Of a stretch of DNA of 62,116 bases, positions 11,737 to 24,500 are shown one piece after another; the first letter of the stretch is position 1, and every line of letters begins with the position of its first letter. A program made the position numbers and the translations under genes. This stretch comes from Deltaproteobacteria bacterium (GTDB lineage: Bacteria; Myxococcota_A; Polyangia; Haliangiales; Haliangiaceae): the NCBI GenBank assembly GCA_025353585.1, contig JANXOM010000390.1, forward strand, positions 1 to 62,116, in the 5' to 3' direction. The notes beneath the pieces were generated by a model. The model had not been told where the DNA came from, ran no database searches, and saw only the letters and a list, made by a program, of their open reading frames with translations.

Positions 11737-11746
11737 ATTGTAAGCT
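11737..11746. promoter_or_regulatory. symmetric bidirectional promoter of the hydrolase pair
   Basis: ATTGTAAGCT contains TACAAT for the leftward gene (11742-11737) and TAAGCT for the rightward gene (11741-11746). The two hexamers share the central TA. The start codons lie 9 and 8 bases away. The rightward transcript would also carry the NRPS gene. Confidence 0.5.
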
Positions 11747-11754
11747 CGTTCGCC

Positions 11755-12555
11755 TTGGGTGTACGCATCGAGTACTTTGGAAGCGGAGCGCTCCTCGGCT
11801 CGCTGCACCACGTCCAGAAGCTCCGCCCGCGCTCGACCGCCGTGCTGCTCTGCAATCCGTTCGGCGAAGAAGCCGTGCGTGCACACCGCATCTATCGCGT
11901 GCTCGCGATGCAGCTCGAGCGCGCCGGGTACGCGGCGCTGCGCTTCGATTACGCGAGCACGGGTGATTCGCTCGGGCCCAGCGAGGACGCGAGCGTGGAG
12001 CGCTGGCTCGCGGATATCGGCGCCGCCGCCGACTGGCTCCTCCAGGCGAGCGGCGCGACGCGCGTGGTGCTCGTGGGCCTGCGCCTCGGCGGGAGCCTCG
12101 CGCTGCTCGCCGCCGCGCGCGGCATCCTGCGCCCCCGCCACGTCGTGCTGTGGGATCCGGTCGTCGATGGCCGCGCGTACCTGCACGAGCTCGTGACCGC
12201 GCACCACGCCTACATGCGCGCGGAGCTCGGTGACGCCTGGCGACCGACCGCGGTCACGCGCGCCGATGGCACGCCGATCGCCGCGCTCGGCACGCCGATC
12301 AGCGCTGCGCTGGCGGCCGAGCTCGGCGCCATCGACCTCGCGACCTCGCCGCCCGGGGAGCGGATGACGGTCATCACGACGCGCATGCCGCCGGAGCTGG
12401 CCGCGCTGCGCGACCGGTGGACGCCACCGGCCACGAAGTGGCTCGAGATGACGGAGACGGCGGCGTGGAACAGCGACGCGGCGCTCAACGCGATGACCGT
12501 TCCGATGAACATCGTCCAGGCGGTCGTCGCGCGAATCGAGGAGACCTGCCCATGA
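11755..12555 (+). CDS. alpha/beta-hydrolase with Arg at the nucleophile elbow, coupled to the NRPS
   Basis: A 266-residue alpha/beta-hydrolase-fold protein. Recognisable parts are [15 protein letters not shown] near the N-terminus, [10 protein letters not shown], and [11 protein letters not shown], where the nucleophile position of Gly-x-Nuc-x-Gly is Arg. That change is also seen in hydrolase 2 of exosortase-A clusters, so it may be a family trait and not a loss. Its stop overlaps the ATG of the NRPS gene (ATGA at 12552-12555), so the two are made together and the protein is probably part of the pathway, as an editing, release or scaffold partner. The start is TTG 11755, 8 bases after TAAGCT. 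Confidence 0.8.
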   Translation: MGVRIEYFGSGALLGSLHHVQKLRPRSTAVLLCNPFGEEAVRAHRIYRVLAMQLERAGYAALRFDYASTGDSLGPSEDASVERWLADIGAAADWLLQASGATRVVLVGLRLGGSLALLAAARGILRPRHVVLWDPVVDGRAYLHELVTAHHAYMRAELGDAWRPTAVTRADGTPIAALGTPISAALAAELGAIDLATSPPGERMTVITTRMPPELAALRDRWTPPATKWLEMTETAAWNSDAALNAMTVPMNIVQAVVARIEETCP

Positions 12556-15500
12556 GCCTCGACGAGCCCGTCGCGATCGCCGACCTGTTCGACCTCGTCG
12601 CCGGCCCGTGGGCCGACGCGGCCGGGCACCCCACCGAGCTGACCGTCGAGCTCGCGGCCGCGGATGCGTCCGAGCTGGCCGTCCTCGCCGGGCAGCTCCG
12701 GGTGACGACTCGCGCGATCTGGCGCGCCGGCTGGGCGCTCCTCCTCGCGCGCCTCGGCGGCGGCACGCAGGCCCGCATCGGGCACGCGACGATCGACGTG
12801 CCGGCGAGCGGTGCGCTCGCGAGCTGGCTGACGGGCACGGCCGGCGCGCAGGGCGAAGACGCCGGCCAGACCGCGTGGGACGGCGATGCAGACGGCGCCG
12901 CCGTGTGCTGGCGCACCGAGGCCGGCCGCGCGACGGCGAGGTTCGATCCCGCGCGCATCGATCACGCGACGGTCGCGAGGCTCGGCGCCCTCCTCGCGGA
13001 GGTCGTCGCCGCCGTCGTGGCGCCCGGGGCGTCGCTGGCGACGATCTCGCCGCTCTCGGCGAGCGCGCGCACGCGCGTTGTGGAGACCTGGAACCAGACG
13101 CAGGTCGGCTATCGGCCCGAGGCCACCGTGCACGGGCTGTTTCGCGAGCAGGCCGCCGCGGCGCCGGAGCGGCTCGCGGTCCTGTGGGACGGCGGACAGC
13201 TGACGTACGGCGAGCTCGATCGGTGGTCGGATGCCGTGGCGGAGCAGCTGCTCGCGGCCGGGGTGGCTGTCGATCAGCCCGTCGCCCTCGTGCTCGAGCG
13301 GTCGCCAGAGGCGGTCGTCGCCGCGCTCGGCATCCTGAAGGCCGGCGGCGCGTACCTGCCGCTCGATCCCGAATACCCGCAGGACCGGCTCGCGTTCGCG
13401 ATCGCCGACGCCGGCGCGACCGTGCTCCTGACCCGCCGCGCGCGCGCGACGGCCCACGCGACCCTGGCCCCGCGGACGCTGTTCGTCGAGGATCTCGCGC
13501 CGCCGACCGGCCCCGGCGCGGGCACGGGCGGCGTCGAGCGAGCCACGCCGCGCACCCGCGCGTACGTGATGTACACGTCGGGCTCGACCGGGCAGCCCAA
13601 GGGCGTGCAGATCGAGCACCGCTCGATCATCCGGCTCGTCGGGCAGCCAACGTACGTGCAGCTCGACGCGAGCACGCGCTTCCTGCACGCCGCGCCCCTC
13701 GGCTTCGACGCCTCGACGCTCGAGCTGTGGGGGCCGCTGCTGCACGGCGGCGCGTGCGTCGTTTACCGCGAGCCCGTGCCGACGGGGCGGCGCCTCGCGC
13801 GCGCGATCGCGGCGCACGGCGTGACCTCCGCGTGGCTGACGGCGGCGCTCTTCAACGCCGTCGTCGACGAGGAGCCGCGCCTGCTCGGCGGCCTGCGGCA
13901 ACTGTTCACCGGCGGCGAGGCCCTCTCGCCGAGCCACGTGCGGCGCGCGCTCGCGGCGCTCCCGACGACCGAGCTCGTCAACGGCTACGGCCCGACGGAG
14001 TGCACGACGTTCACGACGACCTACGCGATCCCGCGCGACATGGCCGCCGAGGTCCCGATCCCGATCGGGAGCCCGATCGCCGACACGCAGTGCTACATCG
14101 TCAACCGGGCGCTCGCGCCGGTGCCCCCGGGGATCGTCGGCGAGCTGCTCGTCGGCGGGCCCGGCGTGGCGCGCGGCTACCTCGCGCGGCCGGCCCTCGA
14201 CGCCGAGCGCTTCGTGGCCGACCCGTTCGGGGGCGGCGAGCGCCTCTATCGCACCGGCGATCGCGCGCGCTGGCGGCCCGACGGCACGATCGACTTCCTC
14301 GGGCGCGCCGACACCCAGGTCAAGCTCCGCGGCTTCCGGATCGAGCTCGGGGAGATCGAGGCGCGACTCGGGGCGCTGCCCGGCGTGGCCGCGTGCGCGG
14401 TCGCGGTCCGCGCCGACGAGCCCTCGGGCGAGCGGCTCGTGGCTTACGTCGTCGCGGCGGCCGGAGAGCATGACCTCGGCGCACCGGCGCTGCGCACGCA
14501 GCTCGCGCGCGTGCTGCCGGCGTTCATGGTGCCCGCGGTGTTCGTGCCGCTCGCCGCGCTCCCGGTGACGGCGAACGGCAAGCTCGACCGCACGCGCCTG
14601 CCCGCGCCGACCACCGCGCGCCCCGAGCTCGCGCAGCCCTATCGCGCCCCGGCCACGGAGCGGGAGGCGGCGGTCTGCCGTGCGTTCGCCGAGACGCTCG
14701 GCCTCGATAAGGTCGGCGTGCTCGACGGCTTCTTCGATCTCGGCGGCAACTCCCTGCTCTCGCTGAAGCTCCTCGCGCGTCTGCGGGACGCCGGGCAGCC
14801 GGACCTCTCGCCCGCCACGTTCTTCGCCGCGCCGACGCCCGCCGCGCTCGTGCGTGCCCTCGACGGCGAGGCCGCGCCCGTCCCCCGCACCCGCGCGGCG
14901 TTCCGCGGCGATGGCCGCGAGCCGATCGCGATCATCGGCATGGCTGGCCGCTTCCCGGGTGCGGCGGACGTCGAGCAGTTCTGGACGAACCTCTGCGGCG
15001 GCGTCGAGTCGATCCGCCAGTTCGCGCCCGGCGAGCTCGATCCGAGCATCCCGCTCGCGCAGCGGATGGACCCGGCGTACGTGCCGGCCCGCGGCGTGCT
15101 CGACGGCGTGGAGCTCTTCGACGCGGCGTTCTTCGGCATCACGCCGCTCGAGGCGCAGCTGATGGATCCGCAGCACCGCCACTTCATGGAGGTGTCGTGG
15201 CACGCGCTCGAGCACGCGGGCTACGTTCCCGAGACGGCGCCGGGCCCGGTCGGGATCTTCGGCGGCATGTACAACGCGACGTACTTCCAGCGGCACCTCG
15301 CGCCGCGCCCCGACGTCGCGAACCGCCTCGGCGAGCTGAACGTGATGCTCGGCAACGAGAAGGACTACGTCACGAGCCGCGTCGCGCATCGCCTCGGCCT
15401 GACGGGCCCGGCGGTGTCGATCCACACGGCGTGCTCGACCTCGCTCGTCGCGACGGCCATGGCGATGGACAGCCTGCGCACGGGCGCGTGCGATGTCGCG

Positions 15501-18500
15501 CTCGCCGGCGGCGTCGCGATCACGTGCCCGCCGAACAGCGGCCACGTGTTCCAGGAAGGCTCGATGGCCTCGCCCGACGGGCACACCCGCACGTTCGATG
15601 TCAGCGCCGGCGGCACGGTGTTCTCCGACGGCGTGGCGGTGGTGGTCCTGCGCCGGCTGGCCGATGCGATCGCCGATGGCGATCAGATCTACGCGGTGCT
15701 CCTCGGGGCGGCGGTCAACAACGACGGCGCCGCGCGCGCGAGCTTCACGGCCCCCTCGCCCGAGGGCCAGGCGACCGTCATCGCCGCCGCGCATGACAAC
15801 GCCGGCATCGACGCCCGGACGCTCTCGTACATCGAGGCGCACGGCACGGCGACGCCGCTCGGCGATCCGATCGAGATCGAGGGCCTCACGCGCGCCTTCT
15901 CGCGGCACACGCAGGAGCGCGGCTTCTGCGCGATCGGCTCGCTCAAGAGCAACGTCGGACACATGGTGATCGCCGCCGGCGCCGCGAGCCTCATCAAGAC
16001 CGCGCTCGCGCTGCACCGCAAGACGCTGCCGCCGTCGATCAACTTCACCGCGCCGACGCCGAAGATCGACTTCTCGCGCACGCCGTTCCGCGTGCAGACG
16101 ACGCTCACCGCGTGGCCGGAGAGCGCCGGGCCGCGCCGCGCGGGCGTCAGCTCGTTCGGGTTCGGCGGGACCAACGCGCACGCCGTGCTCGAGGAAGCGC
16201 CGGCGCCGATCCGGTCGACGCCCTCGCCTCGCGGCGCCGAGCTCCTCCTCGTGTCCGCGCGTACCGCCCCCGCGCTCGCCGAGGCCAGCGGGAACCTCGC
16301 CCGCTTCCTCGACACCGCGCCGCCCGACGACGCCGCCCTGCTCGCCGATATCGCGCACACGCTGCAGACCGGGCGCCGCGCCTTCACGCACCGCCGCTAC
16401 GTCGTGGCCACCGGCGCCCCCGAGGCCGCGCGCCTCCTCGCCAAGCCGGAGCCCGCGCGCGCCGGGGCTCGCGAGGTCGGCGCCGAGCTCCCGAGCCTGG
16501 CGTTCCTGTGCCCGGGACAGGGCTCGCAGTACCCGCAGATGGGCCTCGGGCTCTATCGCTCCGAGCTCGCGTTCCGCGCCGCGTACGACGAGTGCTGCGC
16601 GATCGTGCAGGCGCACGGCGGCACCGACCCGCGCGACGTCTTCTTCTCCGACGATCCGCACGCGCTCGTCCCGACGAGCGTGACCCAGCCGGCGATCTTC
16701 GCGCTCGAGTACTCGCTCGCCCGCCTGTGGCAGAGCTGGGGCGTCACGCCGACGGCGCTCATCGGCCACAGCGTCGGGGAGTGGGTGTGCGCGGCGCTCG
16801 CCGAGGTGATGACGCTGCCCGATGCCCTCGGGCTCGTGATCGAGCGCGGCCGCCGCATGCAAGCGCTCCCCGCCGGCAGCATGCTGTCGGTCCGGCTCGC
16901 CGCGGCCGAGCTCGCGCCGCGCTTGCCCCCGGGCGTGGTGATCGCGGCGGAGAACGCGCCCGGGATGTGCGTCGCGTCGGGCCCCACGCCGCTGATCCAG
17001 CAGCTCGAGGCCGAGCTCATCGCCGCGGACATCACGGCGCGGCGGCTCGTCACGTCGCACGCGTTTCACTCCGCGATGATGGACCCGGTCATCGAGCCGA
17101 TGGCCGAGCGCGTCGCGCAGATCCGCCTCGCGCCGCCGAAGATCCCGATCCTGTCGACGGTGACCACGCGGTGGCTCACCGACGCCGAGGCCACGAGCAC
17201 GCGCTACTGGGCCGAGCACCTGCGCCTGCCGGTGAAGTTCGCGCCGGCCGTGGCGCTGCTGCTCGCGGATCCGAAGCGCGTGCTGATCGAGATCGGTCCC
17301 CGCGCCACGCTCTCCGCGCTCGCGCGCCAAGCGGTCAGCGGCAAGCGCGCCCTGCCGGTCGCGATCCCGAGCGTCGCGGACACCGCCGAGCGCGAGCCCG
17401 CCGCGATCGCGGCCGCGCTCGGTCAGCTGTGGACGCTCGGCGCGAGCATCGACTGGGCCGCCTATCGCGCGTCGGAGCGCCGCCGCCGCGTCGCGTTGCC
17501 GGCCTACCCGTTCCAGCGCGTCCGCCACTGGGTCGACGCGCCGCCCGCCGCGCTCGTGCCGGTGGGTCCCGCGCTCGCTTCCAGCACCGTCGCCCCCGCC
17601 TCGGCACCCGCGCCGGTTTCCGCCCAGGAGATGAGCTTCGCCATGACCACGCCGCTTGCTGCTCCGAACGCTGCCGCCCGCCGCGATCGCCTGATCGCCT
17701 CCATCCGCGAGCTGGTCGAGGAGGTCTCCGGCATGGAGGTCGGCGACGTCGACCCGTCGACGCCCTGGCTCGAGCTCGGGCTCGATTCGCTGACGCTCAC
17801 GCAGCTCGCGCTCCAGGTGCAGCGCACGCACCAGATCAAGGTGACGTTCCGCCAGGTGATGGAGAGCTACCCGACCATCGGGAGCCTCGCCGGCCTACTC
17901 GACGAGAAGCTGCCACCCGACGAGCCCGCGGGGGCCGCGCCGGTGACCACCGTGCACGCACCCGGCGCGCCGGTGACGTCGGCGCCGGCGGCCGGCGGCG
18001 CCGATTACGTGCGTCAGGTGATCGACCAGCAGCTCGCCGTGATGGCGCAGCAGCTCGCGCTGCTCGGTGGCGGCGGCGGCTTCGCGCCGGCCCCGCGCGT
18101 GGCCCCCGCTCCGGCACCGCCCGCGGCCCCCGCGAAGCCGCTCGTCCCCGTCGCCAGGCCCGACGAGGACGTGCCCGCCGGCCCCGTCAACTACGACGTC
18201 AAGAAGGCGTTCGGCGCCATCGCGCGCATCCACACCGCGACGGACGAGCTCTCGCCCCAGCAGCGCACGCGCCTCGATGCCCTCGTGGCCCGCTACACCG
18301 CGCGCACCGCGAAGTCGAAGGCCTATACCGTGACGCACCGGCCCCGGATGGCCGACCCGCGCGTCGTCAACGGCTTCCGGCCGCTGACGAAGGAGCTGAC
18401 GTACCAGATCGTCATCGAGCGCTCGCGCGGCAGCCGGATGTGGGACCTCGACGGGAACGAGTACGTCGACGTGCTCTCCGGCTTCGGCATGAGCCTGTTC

Positions 18501-21500
18501 GGCTGGCAGGCCGACTTCATCCGCGAGGCGATCCACGACCAGGTCGAGAAGGGCTTCGAGATCGGCCCGCAGCACGTGCTCGCGGGCGAGGTCGCCGAGC
18601 TGTTCTGCGACCTGACGGGCGCCGATCGCGCGGCGTTCTGCAACACCGGCTCCGAGGCCGTGATGGGCACGATGCGGATCGCGCGCACCGTCACGGGCCG
18701 GAACCTGATCGCCATCTTCACGGGCGCGTATCACGGCATCTTCGACGAGGTCATCGTCCGCGGCACGCGCAAGCTCAAGAGCATCCCGGCCGCGCCCGGG
18801 ATCATGGCATCGGCCTCGGCGAACGTGCTCGTGCTCGACTACGCGACGCCGGAGGCGCTGCAGATCCTCAAGGATCGCGCGCACGAGCTCGCCGCGATCG
18901 TCGTCGAGTCGGTGCAGAGCCGCCGCCCGGACTTCCAGCCCGTGGAGTTCCTGCGCGAGCTCCGCACGCTCACCGAGGAGACGGGCTCGCTCCTCATCTT
19001 CGACGAGGTCGTCACCGGCTTCCGCGCGGGACCCAGGGGCGCGCAGGGCCTCTTCGACATCCAGGCGGACCTCGCGGCGTACGGCAAGGTGGTCGGCGGC
19101 GGCTTCTCGATCGGCGTCATCGCCGGCAAGCGCGCGTACATGGACGCGCTCGACGGCGGGCACTGGGACTACGGCGACGCGTCGATCCCGACGGTCGGCG
19201 TGACGTACTTCGCCGGCACGTTCGTGCGGCACCCGCTCGCGCTCGCCGCGGCGAAGGCCGTCCTGCAGCACCTCAAGGATGCAGGCCCCGAGCTCCAGCA
19301 GAAGCTCACGGCGAAGACGGCGGCGATGGTCGCCGAGATCAACCGGTTCGCGGCCGAGGTGGGCGCGCCGTTCAAGCTCAACACGTTCGCGTCGCTCTGG
19401 CGCAACGTCTTCACCGAGGACCTGCCGTACGCGGATCTCATCTACGCGATGCTGCGCGACCGCGGCATCCACATCCTCGACAACTTCCCGTGCTTCCTGA
19501 CGACGGCCCACACCAACCAGGATGTCGCGACGGTCATCGCCGCCTACAAGGCCGCGATCCTCGAGATGCAGGCGAGCGGGTTCTTCCCCGCGCCGCGCCT
19601 GGCGACCGTAGCGGTCGATGCCGCGGGCGGGCGCGAGGCCCCGTCGACCGAGCCGCAGCGCGAGGTCTGGCTCGCCGACAAGCTCGGCCGCGAGGCATCG
19701 CTCGCGTACAACGAGTCCGTCTCGCTGCACTTTCGCGGCGAGCTCGACGTCGCGGCGCTGCGCCACGCCGTGCGCCAGCTCCCCATCCGCCACGACGCGC
19801 TCCGCTCGACGTTCGCCGCGGACGGCATGACGCTCCGCGCGGCCGCCACGTCGCCCGAGCTCGAGGTCCCGCTCCACGATCTCGAGCCGCTCGCCCCGGC
19901 CGCGCGCACCGCCGCGCTCGCCGCGATCGCCACCCGCCACGTGTCGACGCCGTTCGATCTCGAGCACGGGCCGCTCGTGCGCGCCGAGCTCGTCCGGCTC
20001 GCCTCGGATCACCACGTCCTCGTGTTCACGGGCCATCACATCGTCCTCGACGGGTGGTCGTACTGGGTCATCGTGAAGGACCTCGCCGCGCTCTACCGCC
20101 TCGCCAGCGGCGCGAGCAGCACGGCGCTCCCGCCCGCGCCCTCGTTCATCGACCACGCGACCGCCGTGGCCGCGCGCGCCGAGTCGGCGGAGATGCGCGA
20201 CAACGAGCGCTGGTGGATCGAGCAGTTCTCGGCGTCGTCGGGCGGCATCCCGGCGCTCGATCTGCCGACCGATCGCGCTCGCCCGGCCTCGCGCACCACG
20301 CGCGCCGGCCGCGAGGACCACGTCCTGCCCGCCGACCTCGTCGCGGGAGTGAAGAAGCTCGGCACCACGCTCGGCGCGAGCCTGTTCGCCACGCTCGTCG
20401 CGGGCTTCGACGCGCTCCTGTATCGCCTCACGGGTCAGACGGATCTCGTCGTCGGGATCCCGGCCGCCGGCCAGGCCGCCTCGGGCAACGAAGGGCTCGT
20501 CGGTCACGCCGTCAACATGCTGCCGATCCGCGCTCGCCTCTCGCGCGCCGCGCGCTTCCGCGACGTCGTCGCCGCCACGCGCACGACGATGCTCGACGCG
20601 TTCGATCACCAGGACGTGACGTTCGGCCGCGTGCTGCAGGTGCTGCCGATCGCGCGTGACGCGAGCCGGCTGCCGCTGATCTCGGTCATCTTCAACATCG
20701 ACCAGGCGCTCGCGGCCGAGGGCCACGGCATGCCGGGCGTGCGGCTCGAGCTGACGTCGAACCCGCGCATCCACGAGACGTTCGAGCTGTTCATCAACGC
20801 CGTCGATGGCGGCGCGGCCGGCATGCGCCTCGAGTGCCAGTACAACGCCGACCTGTTCGACGCCACGACGATCCAGCGCTGGCTCGCCGCGTTCGAGGTC
20901 CTGCTGCGCGGCGCGCTCACCGATCCCGATCAGCCGATCGGCCGCTTGCCGGTCCTCGGCGCCGCGGACCGCCGTCTCCTCGCGACGTGGAACCAGACCG
21001 AGGCGGAGTTCCCGCGCGACACGCGCATCGAGGAGCTCGTCGCGGCCACGGCGCGGCGCGTGCCGGACCGGATCGCCGTGCGCGGCACGGGCGGGACCTT
21101 GACGTACGGGCAGCTGGCGAGGCGCGCCGCGGCGATCGCGGCCGAGCTGCGAGCACCCGGCGTCGGCGTCGGGGATCGCGTGGGCCTGCTCGTCGACCGC
21201 GACCTCGATTTGCTCCCCGCGATCCTCGGCACGCTGGCCACCGGCGCGACCTACGTCCCGCTCGATCCGGCGTTCCCGACCGAGCGCCTGCGGTTCATGC
21301 TCGAGGACGCCGGCGTGGTCGCGGTCCTGACCACTAGCGCGATCGCGCGCACGGCCCACGGCGTGATCGGGACCGTGCCGACCGTCGTCCTCGACGACAT
21401 TCATCACGACCACGCCGACGTCCCGCACGTGCACCTCGGCACGGCAGAGGACGCGGCCTATGTCATCTACACGTCCGGCTCGACGGGCCGACCGAAGGGC

Positions 21501-24500
21501 GTCCGCGTCCCGCACCGCGCGGTCGCGAACTTCCTCGCGAGCATGGCGCGCGAGCCGGGCCTCACCGAGCGAGATGTCCTCGTCGCCGTGACCACGCTGT
21601 CGTTCGACATCGCCGTCCTCGAGCTGCTGCTCCCGCTCGCGATCGGCGCCGAGGTCGTGCTCGCCACGCGCGAGCAAGCGACCGACGCGACCGCGCTCCT
21701 CGGGCTGATCGAGCAGCACCGCGCGACCGTGATGCAGGCGACGCCGGCCACGTGGCGGATGCTCGTCGAGTCGGGCTGGCGCGGCCACGAGCAGCTCAAG
21801 GCGCTCTGCGGCGGCGAGCCATTGCCGGGCGAGCTGGCGGACGCGCTCCTGTCGCGCACCGGCGAGCTGTGGAACATGTACGGCCCCACGGAGACCACCG
21901 TGTGGTCGAGCCTCGCGCGCGTCGGGCGCGGGCCGATCGTCATCGGCCACCCGATCGCGAACACGCAGATCCACGTGCTCGACGACGATCTGCAGCCGGT
22001 CCCCGTCGGCGTCGTCGGTGAGCTGTTCATCGGCGGCGACGGCGTGACGCTCGGCTACCTCGAGCGCCCCGAGCTCACGGCCGAGAAGTTCGTGGCCGAT
22101 CCGACGCGGCTCGCCCCCGGCGCGAGGCTCTATCGGACCGGCGATCTCGGGCGCTGGCGCACGCAAGCCGACGGCACGGGGGCGCTCCAGTGCCTCGGGC
22201 GCACCGACTTCCAGGTGAAGCTCCGCGGCTACCGCATCGAGCTCGGCGAGATCGAGGTCGCGCTCGCGCGTCATCCCGCGGTGGCCCAGGCGACCGTCGT
22301 CACGCGCGAGGATCGCCCGGGCGACGTGCGGCTCGTCGCCTACCTCGTGCCGCGCGCCGGCGTCGCGATGCCGGCGGACGACACGCTGCGCGCCTACCTC
22401 GGCCAGACCCTGCCGGACTACATGGTGCCCTCGCGCTTCATGGCGCTCGCCGCGCTTCCATTGACCGGCAGCGGCAAGGTCGATCGCAAGGCGCTGCCCG
22501 CGCCGTCGGGGCCCGCGCTCGCCGGTCAGGGCGCCCCGGTCGCGCCCCGCACGCCGACGGAGGAGCTCGTCGCCCGCGCCTACATGGAGACGCTCGCGCT
22601 ACCGCGGCTCGGCGTCCACGACGACTTCTTCGCGCTCGGTGGCCACTCGCTGCTCGTCGCGCAGATGACGGCGCGGCTCTCGCGGGAGCTCGGGCGCATG
22701 GTCCCGATGCGCGCCGGCTTCGAGCACGCGACCGTGGCCGGGCTCGCTACCTGGCTCGACGATGCGGCCCCCCGCGAGGAGCAGCCGCTGCCCGCGGTCC
22801 CGCGGCGGACCGAGACCACGCCGGCGCCGCTGTCGCTCATGCAGCAGCGCGTCTGGTACCTCGAGCAGCTCCAGCTCGGGCGCACCGTGTTCAACGTGCC
22901 GTCGGCGCACCGCCTGCGCGGGCCGCTCGATGTGGACGCCCTCGGCCGCGCGTTCACCGCGCTCGTGCAGCGGCAAGACGCGCTCCGGACCGCGGTCGGC
23001 ACCGTCGGCAGCGAGCCGGCGCAGATCATCCACGACACGGTCGACACGAAGCTTCCGCTCGAGGATCTGTCGAGCCTTCCCGCCGAGCGCCGCGAGTCCA
23101 CGCTCGCGCACCGGCTCGAGGTCGAGGCCGGCCAGGCGCTCGACATCACGCGCGCTCCGCTGTTCCACGTGCGCCTGTTCCGGCTCGCGCCGGACGATCA
23201 CGTCCTGTTCTTCATGCCGCACCACATCATCTGGGACGGCTGGTCGTTCGACCTCCTGTACGAGGAGATGTCGGCGCTGTACGCCGCCGAGTTCGCCGGC
23301 ACGCCCGTGGCGCTCGCGCCGCCGACGGTCAGCTACGCCGACTTCGCCGTCTGGCATCGCGGCTGGCTGCAGGGCCCGGCGCTGACACGGCAGATCGAGC
23401 ACTGGCGCACCAAGCTCGTCGGCGCTCCCGACGCGCTCGACCTCCCGACCGACCACCCGCGCCCGCCGATCCAGTCGGGCGATGGCGACACGGCGTGGCT
23501 CGCGATCGCCAAGCCGCTCGCCGGCGACCTGCGCGCAGTCGGCCTGCGCGAGGGCGCGACCCTGTTCATGACGCTGCTCGCCGCGTGGGCCGCCCTCCTG
23601 CATCAGCTCACGCGGCAACCGGAGATCGTCGTCGGCACGCCGGTACGCGGGCGCAACCTGCCCGAGCTCGAGCGCGTGATCGGCTTCTTCGTCAACGCGC
23701 TGCCGCTGCGGTTGCGCGTCGATCCGGAGGTCAGCTTCCTCGAGCTGCTGCGCCAGGTGCGCGCGGAGACGGTGGAGGCGTTCGGCGCGCAAGACGTTCC
23801 GTTCGAGCACCTGGTGCGCGTGCTCGAGACCAAGCGCGACGAGAGCCGCTTCCCGATCTATCAGTCATTCTTCTCGTACCAGGACGCGCGGGCGCGCCCG
23901 CCGCGCTGGGGCAACCTCGACCACAAGAACGTCCCGGTGTTCCAGCCGTCGTCGGCCCAGGACGTCGCGCTGTGGTTCCTCGACGGTCCCGACGGGCTCG
24001 TCGGCGGCCTCAACTACAACACCGACATCATCGAGCGGAGGACGGCGGCGCGCTGGCGGGAGCGCTTCCTCGGCCTCGCGGCGGCGATCGCGGCCGATCC
24101 GACGAAGCCGCTGCGCGAGCTGCTGGAGGTGTCCGGCGAGGAGCGCGCCCAGCTGGTCGCCTGGAATGACACGGCGGTCCCGCTCGCGGCCGATGCGACC
24201 CTGACCGCGCTCCTCGCGCCGCTCGCCGAGCACGGCGCGCGCGTCGCCCTCCGGCACGCGGGCGCGTTCGTGACCTATGCCGAGCTGGCCATGCGCCGCG
24301 ACCGCGTGGCGACGGCGCTGACGACCCGGGGCGTGGGCCGGGGGGACGTCGTGATCCTCCTGCTCGAGCGATCGCCGATGATGGTCGCGGCGCTGCTCGG
24401 CGTCCTCGCCGTGGGCGCGACCTACGTGCCGCTCGATCCCGACTTTCCGTCGGCGCGCCTCGCGTTCATGCTCGCGGACGCCGGCGCGAAGGTCGTCGTC

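Noticed and set aside
12210..22274. Very long open frames on the minus strand opposite the NRPS gene
   Set aside because: They are rich in Arg, Gly and Ala with no domains, and lie opposite a gene with clear catalytic motifs. This is the usual artefact of high GC at third codon positions.
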